Below are positions 1 through 7,272 of a stretch of 11,814 bases of DNA, one piece after another. The stretch covers positions 1 through 11,814 of the forward strand of contig PKYZ01000243.1 of the NCBI GenBank assembly GCA_003132865.1. Direction: 5' to 3'. This DNA comes from Bryobacterales bacterium (GTDB taxonomy: Bacteria; Acidobacteriota; Terriglobia; Bryobacterales; Bryobacteraceae). The position numbers and the translations under genes were made by a program. Each line of letters begins with the position of its first letter. Position 1 is the first letter of the stretch. Below the pieces are notes generated by a model. The model was not told the origin of the DNA, did no database searches, and saw only the letters and a list, made by a program, of their open reading frames with translations.

Positions 1-36
1 TGCCATCAACCCAGCATAGCAGGAAACAAAACTGTA

Positions 37-64
37 TGGATATGTTTACTTGAAACGTTATACT
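37..64 (+). promoter_or_regulatory. Possible sigma70-type promoter for the metalloprotease
   Basis: TATACT at 59-64 resembles a -10 box. TGGATA at 37-42 is a weak -35 box (four of six consensus bases) with a 16-base spacer. The local AT richness contrasts with the GC-rich surroundings. A start near 71 would place the inverted repeat at 75-90 just downstream, where an operator or a leader hairpin could act. TACAAT at 103-108 is an alternative -10 box without a good partner. This is pattern matching only. Confidence 0.3.
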
Positions 65-74
65 AGTCCTGCGG

Positions 75-90
75 CCGACGTCCACGTCGG
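75..90. repeat. Perfect 7-bp inverted repeat in the protease leader
   Basis: CCGACGT and ACGTCGG flank a two-base spacer. As RNA this could fold as a 6-bp stem with a UCCA loop; as DNA it is a candidate operator. It is followed by GCCCCAC at 94-100, a heptamer that also ends the four-hairpin element at 11294-11380. It may therefore be a fragment of an interspersed palindromic element, but one short match is weak support. Confidence 0.55.
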
Positions 91-110
91 TCTGCCCCAC
101 TATACAATGA

Positions 111-128
111 CCCTGAGGATTCTCAGGG
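111..128 (+). promoter_or_regulatory. Hairpin covering the ribosome-binding site, abutting the ATG
   Basis: CCCTGAG (111-117), GATT loop (118-121) and CTCAGGG (122-128) form a perfect 7-bp stem whose last base touches the ATG at 129. The only visible Shine-Dalgarno-like string, GAGG at 115-118, lies in the 5' arm and loop, about ten bases before the start. Folding would hide it. The structure is seen directly; a role in controlling translation is inferred. Confidence 0.5.
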
Positions 129-2782
129 ATGCACAGTGTATTTCGTTCATTCGCTACCTGCGTTTCATACGCTCTTCTGCTTGGGCCGGCGCTGAACGCG
201 CAACCGTCCGGAGGGCGCAGCCAAGCCCCCGAACACATACCCAGCATCGAAGAGCGCACCGCCGTCATGCACAAGCTGGACGGCTATTTCCCGCTGTATT
301 GGGATGAGCGCACCGGCAATCTCTGGCTGGAGATTCCGCGCCTCGACAACGATTTCCTGCTGGCCACCGGCCTCGCCGCCGGACTGGGGTCGAACGACAT
401 CGGTCTCGACCGCGGGCAGGAGGACGGCGGCAAGATCGTCTCGTTCCAGCGCGTCGGCCCCAAGGTGCTGCTGGTGCAGGGGAACGAGTCGTTCCGCTCG
501 TCCAGCGCCAATCCCGCCGAGCGGCGTGCGGTGGAGGATTCATTCGCCAAGTCCGTCCTTTGGGGTTTCACGGTGGGGGCCGAGACTAACGGCCGGGTGC
601 TGGTGGATGCCACCGATTTCTTCGCCCGCGACGGCACGGGCGCTGGCAACGTGCTCTCCGGCGGCGTCACTTACAAGGTCGACCGCACGCGCAGCGCCGT
701 CTACCTGTCGCGCACCAAGCCTTCCCCAAGAATACCGAGATCGAAGTCACTCTGACCTTCACCTTTGAGGTTTCGGGCGCACGCGGCGGCGCGGGCTTCG
801 CACCTACGCAAGGCCCGCCCCCGATCCAGGTCCCCGCTCCAGGGGCTTCATTACGCCCCGCGGCCCCCGGTGGCGGGCGGGGCTTCGGCGGAGGACTGTT
901 CTCCGGCACCGTCGCCAGCGTCACCCCCACCGCCGAAGCGGTCACGCTTCGCGAGCACTATTCGCTGGTCGAATTGCCGGACAACAACTACCGGCCGCGC
1001 CTGGACGATCCGCGCGCCGGCTACGGCGGCCCCAACTTTGTGGACTACAGCACGCCCATTGGCGAACCCATGGTCCGGCGGTACATCCACCGCCATCGCC
1101 TGGAGAAAAAAGACCCCACCGCCGCCATCGGCGATCCGGTGAAGCCCATCGAGTATTGGGTGGATCCGGGCGCGCCGCAAGACGTGCGGAATGCCCTCAT
1201 CGAGGGCGCAAGCTGGTGGAACCAGGCGTTTGAAGCCGCCGGTTTCCGGAACGCCTTCAAGGTGGCCGTGCTGCCAGACGGCGCCGATCCCATGGACATC
1301 CGCTACAACATGATCAACTGGGTGCACCGCTCCACGCGCGGCTGGAGCTTCGGCGGCACGGTCGGCGATCCGCGCACCGGCGAGATCATCAAGGGCACGG
1401 TCACGCTCGGCTCGCTGCGCGACCGTCAGGACTATCTCATCTTCGAAGGCCTGCTGTCGCCATACACGACGGGCGGCGAGAAGCCCGATATCCTCTATCG
1501 GGCGGCCCTTGCCCGCATACGGCAGCTCGCCGCGCATGAAGTGGGCCACACGCTGGGGCTCGGCCACAATTACTACGACAGCACGCAGGGATGGATCTCC
1601 GTGATGGATTACCCGCATCCGCAAGAGAAGCTGCTGCCGGACGGCACCATCGATCTGTCGCAGGCATATCCGGCGCGCATCGGCGAATGGGACAAGATAT
1701 CCATCAAGTACGGCTACAGCCAGCTTCCGCAGGGCGACGAATCCGCGGCGCTCGCCCGCATCCTCGACGAAGCGTGGGCCAAGGATCTGCGCTACATGAC
1801 GAAGCAGGACACGGGCATTCACCCGCGCGTGGATCAGTGGTCGAACGGCGTGAACCAAGCCGACGAGCTGAATCGCATCATGAGGATTCGCCGCGCCGCG
1901 CTCGACCGCCTGGGCGAGCATACCATCCGCACCGGTGCGCCGATGGCCACCATCGAAGATCCGCTGGTGCCCATCTTCATGTATCATCGCTACTCGGTGG
2001 AATCGGCCGCGTCCAGCATTGGCGGCCAGGACTACATCTACGGCATGCGCGGCGATGGCCGCACGCCCGTGAAGTGGGAATCGGCCGCCAATCAGCGCAA
2101 GGCGCTGGAAGCGCTGGCCAATACGCTGAAGCCCGCCGAGCTGGCGGTGCCCAAGCAGGTGCTGGACGCGATTCCGCCGCGGCCTCCGGGCTTTGGCCGT
2201 CATCGGGAGCTGTTTCCGCGCACCACTGGCGACGGTTTCGATCCGCTCAGTCCCGCTACGGTGGCCGCGGATGTGACCATCGGCTTCGTGCTGCAGTTGG
2301 ACCGCGCGGCCCGCCTGGTCGCGCAGCACGCCGTCGATCCTGCGTTGCCGGGCCTGGAAGAAGTCATCGACCGCCTGACGAAAGCCACCTTCGACGCGCC
2401 GGCCGCCTCACCCTACGAAGCCGAGATTCGCCGCGCCGAGGAGCGCGTGCTGGTGGATCGCGTGATGTGGCTGGCTACGGGTGCGTCCAATGGGCAGGTA
2501 CGCGCCATCGCGGCGTGGAAGCTGGCGAAGCTGGCCACGCGCTTGAAGGCTGAAGCCGCCACCGGCGAGGCCGAACAGGCGCAACACGCGCTGCTCGCCG
2601 CGGATATCAAGCGCTTCCTGGATCGGCCGGCGGACCCGGCGCAGCCCATGCCCGCCCCCGCCGCGCCGCCGGGCGCTCCCATCGGCGGCGACTCGGGAAC
2701 GGATTGGCTGGCCCCGGCGCCCGTGTGTAATTGGCGCGCGGAGCATCCCGATTGGTGGTACACGGCGGATGGGCCGCTGTAG
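129..2782 (+). pseudogene. Secreted metzincin zinc metalloprotease (DUF5117/DUF4953 type), one-base frameshift
   Basis: Probable exported zinc-dependent peptidase. A Sec signal peptide is visible at residues 1-24 (hydrophobic core ALLLGPALNA). The N-terminal half resembles the DUF5118/DUF5117 region typical of these proteases. The catalytic motif HEVGHTLGLGHN lies at 1535-1570 and has the metzincin HExxHxxGxxH form. In restored numbering its ligands are about H470, H474 and H480, with E471 as catalytic base, and the Met-turn SVMDYP is near residue 493. The frame entered at 129 runs to a stop at 753-755. The true continuation reads in another frame from about 719 to 2782. Inserting one G in AAG(G)CC near 719 rejoins them as ...SRTKAFPKNTEIEV..., giving about 884 residues, a usual length for this family. 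No other disruption is seen, so this is either a recent mutation or an assembly error. The signal peptide supports the ATG at 129. It appears monocistronic. Confidence 0.85.
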
Positions 2783-3132
2783 ACAGACAGAATGGCCGCC
2801 GATAACTTCCGGATGTGCCGTGATCCAGGCACAATCGCGAGAGACGGCGGTTACCCATGCAAATGGACAAACGTAGTTACCGTCAACCCCATCGTCCATG
2901 CGCCGCCTGGTCGGCCTCTTCGGGATGAAGATGCTCGGTGGTAGTCCCGAGGGTCTGATCAGCGCTCGCAGCCCTAGCCAAAGCAGTACACCCATTACTC
3001 CAACTACTGGAGAAGTGATCCGGCCCGGGCCGTCCGAGGCGTTCCCGGCAGGCTTGCCAGTATTCATCGTCCGGCGTCAGCCGCCACGCCAAGAACATAA
3101 TCCGGAAATTGGAATCTAGGGCCGGAAAGCAA
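2783..3132. other. Intergenic region between convergent genes, no convincing gene
   Basis: These 350 bases separate the protease from the convergent small secreted protein. A short hairpin, GTGCC (2815-2819) with GGCAC (2828-2832) around an 8-base loop, lies 33 bases after the protease stop. It lacks a T-run, so it is at most a weak terminator. On the minus strand two short overlapping frames (from 3098 and from 3067) look partly protein-like, and the second contains the hydrophobic stretch VVGVMGVLLWLGLRALI near 3007-2957. They could be remains of a small membrane protein, but no intact gene can be supported. Confidence 0.5.
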
Positions 3133-3933
3133 CTACTGCTTCTCGGCGACGGACGTCGATGTTCGGCCGGTCAGCTTATTCGTAGATACCACCGTCATTT
3201 TCTTCCCATCGGGCGCGACGGTCATTTTCGATACTCCGATTACCTTGCCATCACGCTTGCGAGTCTCCTCTATCGTGCGTTCATCAACGCGCTTCAGAGA
3301 GACAGAGTTGTAGGTATACGATCCCTTGACCGGGTAGTCTTTGCTGTCCAGCTTCGCAGTGTAGCTCTCGCCTGTCGGTGCGGACATACTCAGCTCATCG
3401 CCGCTGCTCTTGTAAGTCGTCGTGAGGCCATTTTCACTCTCTTTAACCTTGCCCATTCGCCACGAGCCAGAAGTCGCATGCGCTCCAGCAGGTGCCTTTC
3501 CTACCCGCGTGTACGTAACTTCCACGCTCACCGTTTGGTCGCTGTTCTCCGGATGGCTGGTAATCTTCACCGTCAGAGTGTTGCCGTCGTCCGACACGGT
3601 CCGAGTCTGCTCCGTCACCGTCTTGCCGTTCTTTTTGGTCGTGGTTGCAATCGACTTGGGATCAACTTCACGCACACTGACCGTGTCATAAGACTGGCCG
3701 GTAACGGACTGGTCCTGCCCATCGGCCTTCACGTCGACCTTGGGGCTGCAACTAGAACAGTTATACATGCCTTTGTTCACCGAAAAGACGTTAGGCTTCG
3801 GTGATGGCTTGTATTGGTCCATGTCGGTGCGCCATGTGCCGTCCAACGGGCTTTGCGCAAGCGATGATGCGGGGGCCCACAACACCGGCACGAGAAACAG
3901 CGCGTAAGCAACGAGCCGCTCGATTTTGTTCAT
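3133..3933 (-). CDS. Secreted two-repeat beta-rich protein of unknown function
   Basis: A 266-residue protein. A Sec signal peptide covers about residues 1-27 (ALFLVPVLWAPASSLAQ), so it is exported. I chose the ATG at 3933 because GAGGAG sits eight bases upstream and the signal peptide begins there; the frame itself is open to 4068. The mature protein has two similar halves, each starting with a Gly-Thr/Ser-Trp-Arg motif (DGTWRTD, SGSWRMG). Each ends in a block of the form SVxxVDxxxIxxTxxxxGKVxxxxxxTVxxDGxxxTV. The first half carries a CSSC pair that the second lacks. The alternating polar/hydrophobic strands and the tryptophan start suggest small lipocalin-like beta sheets, which is inference only. 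It is convergent with the protease and separated from the HDAC gene by 348 bases, so it probably has its own promoter. I do not recognise a named family. Confidence 0.8.
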   Translation of the reverse strand: MNKIERLVAYALFLVPVLWAPASSLAQSPLDGTWRTDMDQYKPSPKPNVFSVNKGMYNCSSCSPKVDVKADGQDQSVTGQSYDTVSVREVDPKSIATTTKKNGKTVTEQTRTVSDDGNTLTVKITSHPENSDQTVSVEVTYTRVGKAPAGAHATSGSWRMGKVKESENGLTTTYKSSGDELSMSAPTGESYTAKLDSKDYPVKGSYTYNSVSLKRVDERTIEETRKRDGKVIGVSKMTVAPDGKKMTVVSTNKLTGRTSTSVAEKQ

Positions 3934-4281
3934 CTGAATTCTCCTCAACCAGGATTTCGAATTTTGGCATTCTGGGCAGGGGTAGCATCCCTGGATTTCC
4001 GTTTTGCCATGCTGGCCGGGAAGGCGCCAGTTGGCCGTTTTGTCTCGGAGAACTGCCGCCCGGCCCACGCCCAGTATTCACGCAACTCCCCCGAAACAGG
4101 GCCCTGGGAAGCGGCGGATCGAACTCCGGCTGGATGGTCGGGCATCCGGAAGGAATCCCACGGCACGGCATCAACAGCCGATCGAATCCAGGTCTTCCTC
4201 CGGCAAACGGCGAGGGCTTTTCAAATCGGCCCACTACCGGGTTCCGCATCAGTGACCGCCTGCGAGAGAGGGTTCCCCATA
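3934..4281. other. Intergenic region upstream of the two-repeat protein, no gene seen
   Basis: This region holds the leader of the 3933 gene and the downstream flank of the HDAC gene, both on the minus strand. It contains a perfect 10-bp palindrome CAGGGCCCTG at 4097-4106, a CTGGC/GCCAG inverted repeat around 4012-4030, and a direct repeat GGGTTCC at 4239-4245 and 4270-4276. Open frames crossing it have no supported start or family resemblance. No clear terminator with a T-run was found for the HDAC gene. Confidence 0.45.
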
Positions 4282-5211
4282 TCATTGCCATCCAGTCTTC
4301 TCCAGAACCTCCTTAGCCACACGCGCGGTATTGGCATGAATGGTCACCGTATCCTGCACATTCACCGCATAGCCGCCCGCCAGCACGATCGCCACCGGGA
4401 TGTGGGTGTGTAGCGCGGTCCAGATGATCAGCCGGTCGCGCTCGCGCAAGCCTTCAAAACTCAGCGACAGCCCGCCGAGTTGATCCTCGCAATAAGGGTC
4501 CGCTCCCGCTACGTAGATCAGCAGCTCCGGATGAAACATGGTCATCGCCGTGCGATATCCATTACCGAGCCGGTGCAGATATTCTTCGTCGCCCACGCCA
4601 TCCGGCAAGTGAATGTCGAGGCTGGAAGGCGGCTTTTCCGTGGGGTAGTTGTTGAACTGGTGAATCGACAGTGTGAACACGGAGGCGTCGCCCGCGAAAA
4701 TACCCGCGGTTCCGTTTCCGTGGTGCACATCGCAATCCACCACCATGGCGCGCTGGATGGAGCGATCGCCGCCGCCGCGCTGCAGGCTGCGGATGGCCAC
4801 CGCGATGTCGTTGATCGCGCAAAAACCCTCTCCATGTCCCGCAAAGGCGTGATGGAATCCGCCGCCCACGTTGAACCCGATCCCCTGCTCCAGCGCCAGG
4901 CGCGCGGCCAGCATGGTGCCACCGGCCGCCAGCCAGAACGCCTCCACCAACTCCCGGCTGTACGGCACTTCCAGTTGCATGATTTCCTGGTAGCTCAGCG
5001 TTCCGGTCTGCAGCCGCTTCACCCAGCCAGGTTCGTGGACCGCCAGCATGTCCGCATCGGTGGCGGGTTCCGGCCGGACGAAATCCTCCGCCGTGGCGAA
5101 TCGATCGCGCATTAGCCGATCGTGGATATAGCGGAATTTCTGGGATGGGAACACATGGTCTCCCAGCCTCAGGTCGTAGCCTTCGTGGTAGACAAGGCGA
5201 TATGGCAGCAT
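4282..5211 (-). CDS. Histone deacetylase family (class IV-like) zinc hydrolase
   Basis: A 309-residue arginase/deacetylase-fold amidohydrolase, expected to be cytoplasmic. Known relatives remove acyl groups from lysines, acetylpolyamines or small acetyl amides; the substrate here is not determined. Key residues are visible: the His pair H120-H121 in GGGFHHA; DCDVHHGNG, where D161 and H163 are zinc ligands and D159 belongs to the charge relay; the third zinc ligand D238 in VAGADPY; and the transition-state Tyr Y281 in LAGGYA. The segments GFCAINDIAVAI and NYPTEKPPSSLDI look more like the HDAC11/class IV branch than AcuC. Length is normal for a single bacterial domain, and all catalytic residues are present. 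The ATG at 5211 gives the typical N-terminus YRLVYHEGYD; the ribosome-binding site is weak (GAGG about 13 bases upstream). It starts 28 bases after the RidA-like gene stop, so the two are probably co-transcribed. Confidence 0.92.
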   Translation of the reverse strand: MLPYRLVYHEGYDLRLGDHVFPSQKFRYIHDRLMRDRFATAEDFVRPEPATDADMLAVHEPGWVKRLQTGTLSYQEIMQLEVPYSRELVEAFWLAAGGTMLAARLALEQGIGFNVGGGFHHAFAGHGEGFCAINDIAVAIRSLQRGGGDRSIQRAMVVDCDVHHGNGTAGIFAGDASVFTLSIHQFNNYPTEKPPSSLDIHLPDGVGDEEYLHRLGNGYRTAMTMFHPELLIYVAGADPYCEDQLGGLSLSFEGLRERDRLIIWTALHTHIPVAIVLAGGYAVNVQDTVTIHANTARVAKEVLEKTGWQ

Positions 5212-5239
5212 AGGATGGCGGGCCTCGGCCTCGGGGGCT

Positions 5240-5686
5240 TCAGATGTATGCGATCACATCCATCTCCACCAGCGAGTCGCCCGGAATCCCGCCCGCCGCG
5301 GCGATGGTAGTGCGCACCGGCGGATTCTCGCCGAACCGGCCCTGAAACACTTCGTTCATTCCCTTGTAGTCCTTCAGGTCGTTCAGGAAGACGCTGCATT
5401 TCAGCACCTTGTCCATGGACGAGCCGGCGTTTTCCAGCTCCTTCTGAATCTCATCCAGCACGTGGGCCGTATGCGCCTTGATGTCGCCCTGAAAATGCGC
5501 GCCCTTTCCGGCTATGAAGAGCAGATTGCCGTAGGAAACCGCACCGCTGAACAGCGGCGTCGTCTTGGGCTTCTCACCCCTGTAGTAGACCTTCTTCTGC
5601 GGTCCGGATTGCGCTTTGGCGGCTCCGCCCGCGGCCGCCGCCAGGGCGCCTCCACGAATGAATGCCCGCCGGTTTGAGTTGCTCAT
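5240..5686 (-). CDS. Tat-exported RidA/YjgF/UK114-family protein
   Basis: A 148-residue protein with a twin-arginine signal at its N-terminus: SNRRAFIRGG, then the Ala-rich core ALAAAAGGAAKA, with likely cleavage before Q26. The rest is one RidA-fold domain: PLFSGAVSYGNLLFIAGKGA, a central helix rich in I/L, and the C-terminal signature NPPVRTTIA...EMDVIAYI. R125 matches the Arg that binds the imine or keto acid in RidA enzymes, and E141 the conserved Glu, so enamine/imine deaminase activity is possible. Most RidA proteins are cytoplasmic trimers without signals, so export is unusual. I chose the ATG at 5686 because GGAGGA lies just upstream and the Tat signal starts there; a longer frame reaches 5731. 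It leads a two-gene unit with the HDAC-like gene. Ligand and role outside the cytoplasm are unknown. Confidence 0.88.
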   Translation of the reverse strand: MSNSNRRAFIRGGALAAAAGGAAKAQSGPQKKVYYRGEKPKTTPLFSGAVSYGNLLFIAGKGAHFQGDIKAHTAHVLDEIQKELENAGSSMDKVLKCSVFLNDLKDYKGMNEVFQGRFGENPPVRTTIAAAGGIPGDSLVEMDVIAYI

Positions 5687-5850
5687 ATTCCTCCAGTCAC
5701 ACGTCGAGAAATTACCTCGCGATTTTCGCAAGGCCAGCGTTGAGTGTAACTTAGCGCGCAGGGTGCGTGTTTGATAGGGCTTCGGTGCGAGGCATTGCGG
5801 TTAAACTATAGGCGTTAGGTGTTTGCGTGTGGGATTCCGTTTGACTCTCC

Positions 5851-5884
5851 CCCCGGGCTCGTTTCTGAGCCCGGGGTTTTTTTT
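5851..5884 (+). terminator. Strong intrinsic terminator in the leader of the tail-like gene
   Basis: CCCCGGGCTC (5851-5860), a GTTTCT loop, and GAGCCCGGGG (5867-5876) form a perfect 10-bp GC-rich stem followed at once by eight T (5877-5884). It acts in the plus direction; there is no A-run before it for the minus strand. The next ATG is 13 bases after the T-run, with GAGGAAGG between. No plus-strand gene lies between 2782 and here, so it would stop only a short leader transcript from the 5687-5850 region. An attenuator, or an insulator against read-through, is the natural reading. Confidence 0.85.
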
Positions 5885-5897
5885 GAGGAAGGTAAAA

Positions 5898-7196
5898 ATG
5901 TCTGCCCGGAAACTTGTATTGGCGGCGCTGGCCGTCTGCTTGGCGGTTCCGCTGCTGGCCGGCCCGATCCTGACCACCATCCAGGACGTTATCTATAACG
6001 CCGACGGCACTCCTTACAACGGAATTGCCGTCATTAAGTGGACGCCCTTCGTGGCGGGAGACACATCCCAGATATTCACCCAGTCGGTAACGGTGAACAT
6101 AATCGGCGGCAATCTGATGGTGCAACTTGTGCCCACTACCAACGCCACGCCCGCGGGATACTATACGGTCACCTTCACCAGCGCCGGCAACGACCAGTTC
6201 ACCGAGACCTGGGCAGTTCCGCCGAGCACCACGTCACTGCGCGTGCAAGCCGTGCTCACGTCGCCGGGTACGGCTCCATCGTCGCTGGTCACTGGAAGCG
6301 CTCCCGTACCGGAATCGGGTGTGATCGGGTTGTTGGCGGATCTCGCCGCGCGCCCCATGGAAGGAGCTGCATATGCCGCTGGGCACGCGGCCATGATCGA
6401 TTCGACTGGCGCGCTGGATGCCGTCTCGGGCAACGTTTCCGATTGCGTACACGTGGACGGTTCGTCCGGACCTTGCGGCACCGCCGGTTCCGGCGCGGCT
6501 GGGCCGAACTTCACGGATGCGGAAGTGCCCGCTGGTACGCTGAATGGCTCGAACGCCGCTTTCACCCTTAGCGCGGTTCCCGCACCCACCTCCAGCTTGT
6601 ACCTCTACCGGAACGGTGTGCTGCAGAAGGCGGGTCTCGACTACAATCTGTCCGGCAATATCGTTCAGTTTTTGGCGGGTTCCACTCCGCAGCCCGGCGA
6701 TACGCTGCTGGCGTCTTACCGCGTGACCCCTACAGGCACGCCACAGGGTCCGCCCGCGCCTCAAATTCTGTGTTCGGGCATGGGCACCGCGACATCTTCG
6801 ACGACGCTTTCCAGCCTGGGCACCTGCACGATTCCGGCGGGCACACTGCAGCCGGGCGATCGCGTCAAGATCGGCTTCGACTATTCGCATGAAGGCTCGC
6901 TTACCGGTTTCACGTTCGCCGTCAATTGGGGGAATACGGTGCTGCTGCAGCGCAATGGGGCCGTGAGCGACGCGTTCATTTCCGGGTGGGCCGAAGCGGG
7001 CGCCAACACTTCCGCTTGCCAGTTGTCAGTCCAAAGTTGGGGTACGGTGCTGGGCCTCGCCGTCGGCGTCGAGAATGCATACGACTCGCTGTCGTACACC
7101 ATCCTGCTGGCTTTCCAGGGCCAGATGGCCGCCACCACTACCGATACCGTCACGTTGCGCAATTTCAGCGTGGTGCGATACCCCGCGACGCAGTAA
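5898..7196 (+). CDS. Secreted protein with a phage tail-fibre-like module
   Basis: A 432-residue protein. A Sec signal peptide spans residues 1-21 (LVLAALAVCLAVPLLAG). Residues 23-120 are beta-rich and open with QDVIYNADGTPYNG, resembling an Ig/transthyretin-like domain. A low-complexity linker follows. Residues 204-276 carry NGxxLQKAGLDYNLSGNIVQF and PGDTLLASYR, a pattern I associate with phage tail-fibre and baseplate proteins. Residues 288-432 form a further Gly/Ser/Thr-rich beta domain (GDRVKIGFDYSHEG, AFISGWAEAG) that could be a trimer-forming tip. I chose the ATG at 5898 because GAGGAAGG lies 4-5 bases upstream and the signal peptide begins there; the upstream part of the frame runs through the terminator hairpin. 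No phage genes surround it. It is probably a surface or exported structural protein; domain assignments are by eye and the function is unknown. Confidence 0.8.
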   Translation: MSARKLVLAALAVCLAVPLLAGPILTTIQDVIYNADGTPYNGIAVIKWTPFVAGDTSQIFTQSVTVNIIGGNLMVQLVPTTNATPAGYYTVTFTSAGNDQFTETWAVPPSTTSLRVQAVLTSPGTAPSSLVTGSAPVPESGVIGLLADLAARPMEGAAYAAGHAAMIDSTGALDAVSGNVSDCVHVDGSSGPCGTAGSGAAGPNFTDAEVPAGTLNGSNAAFTLSAVPAPTSSLYLYRNGVLQKAGLDYNLSGNIVQFLAGSTPQPGDTLLASYRVTPTGTPQGPPAPQILCSGMGTATSSTTLSSLGTCTIPAGTLQPGDRVKIGFDYSHEGSLTGFTFAVNWGNTVLLQRNGAVSDAFISGWAEAGANTSACQLSVQSWGTVLGLAVGVENAYDSLSYTILLAFQGQMAATTTDTVTLRNFSVVRYPATQ

Positions 7197-7210
7197 CGCT
7201 CAGCCCCTAT

Positions 7211-7238
7211 CCACTAACCACCAGCCACCAACCACCGC
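7211..7238. repeat. Tandem heptamer repeat, CCACYAR type
   Basis: Four adjacent 7-base units: CCACTAA, CCACCAG, CCACCAA and a diverged CCACCGC. They lie in the 76-base gap between the tail-like gene and the amidohydrolase operon, so they are not coding. No promoter with two good boxes is seen in this gap; TACTAT at 7244-7249 is a possible -10 box. Confidence 0.7.
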
Positions 7239-7272
7239 AAATGTACTATCATGCCTCTTTATCCAAGGAGTC

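Noticed and set aside
715..725. Programmed -1 frameshifting in the metalloprotease
   Set aside because: No X-XXY-YYZ slippery heptamer or evident downstream stimulatory structure was seen, and relatives of this family are expected to be uninterrupted. Mutation or sequence error is simpler.
851..2329. Long minus-strand open frame opposite the metalloprotease
   Set aside because: It is antisense to a gene with a clear catalytic motif, is His/Arg/Gly-rich in the manner of GC-rich shadow frames, and has no domain resemblance.
4097..4106. 10-bp palindrome CAGGGCCCTG as an operator
   Set aside because: A single short palindrome in GC-rich DNA with no nearby promoter boxes is not enough support.
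3945..4166. Minus-strand 73-residue frame ending just before the 3933 gene start
   Set aside because: It is partly protein-like, but I see no supporting ribosome-binding site, recognisable family or coupling beyond proximity, so it is left as intergenic.
5751..6125. Minus-strand frame opposite the tail-like gene start
   Set aside because: It reads through the terminator hairpin and antisense to a signal peptide, and is Gln/Arg/His-rich, as expected for a shadow frame.
7211..7238. CRISPR array
   Set aside because: Units are only seven bases with no spacers, so this is a simple tandem repeat.
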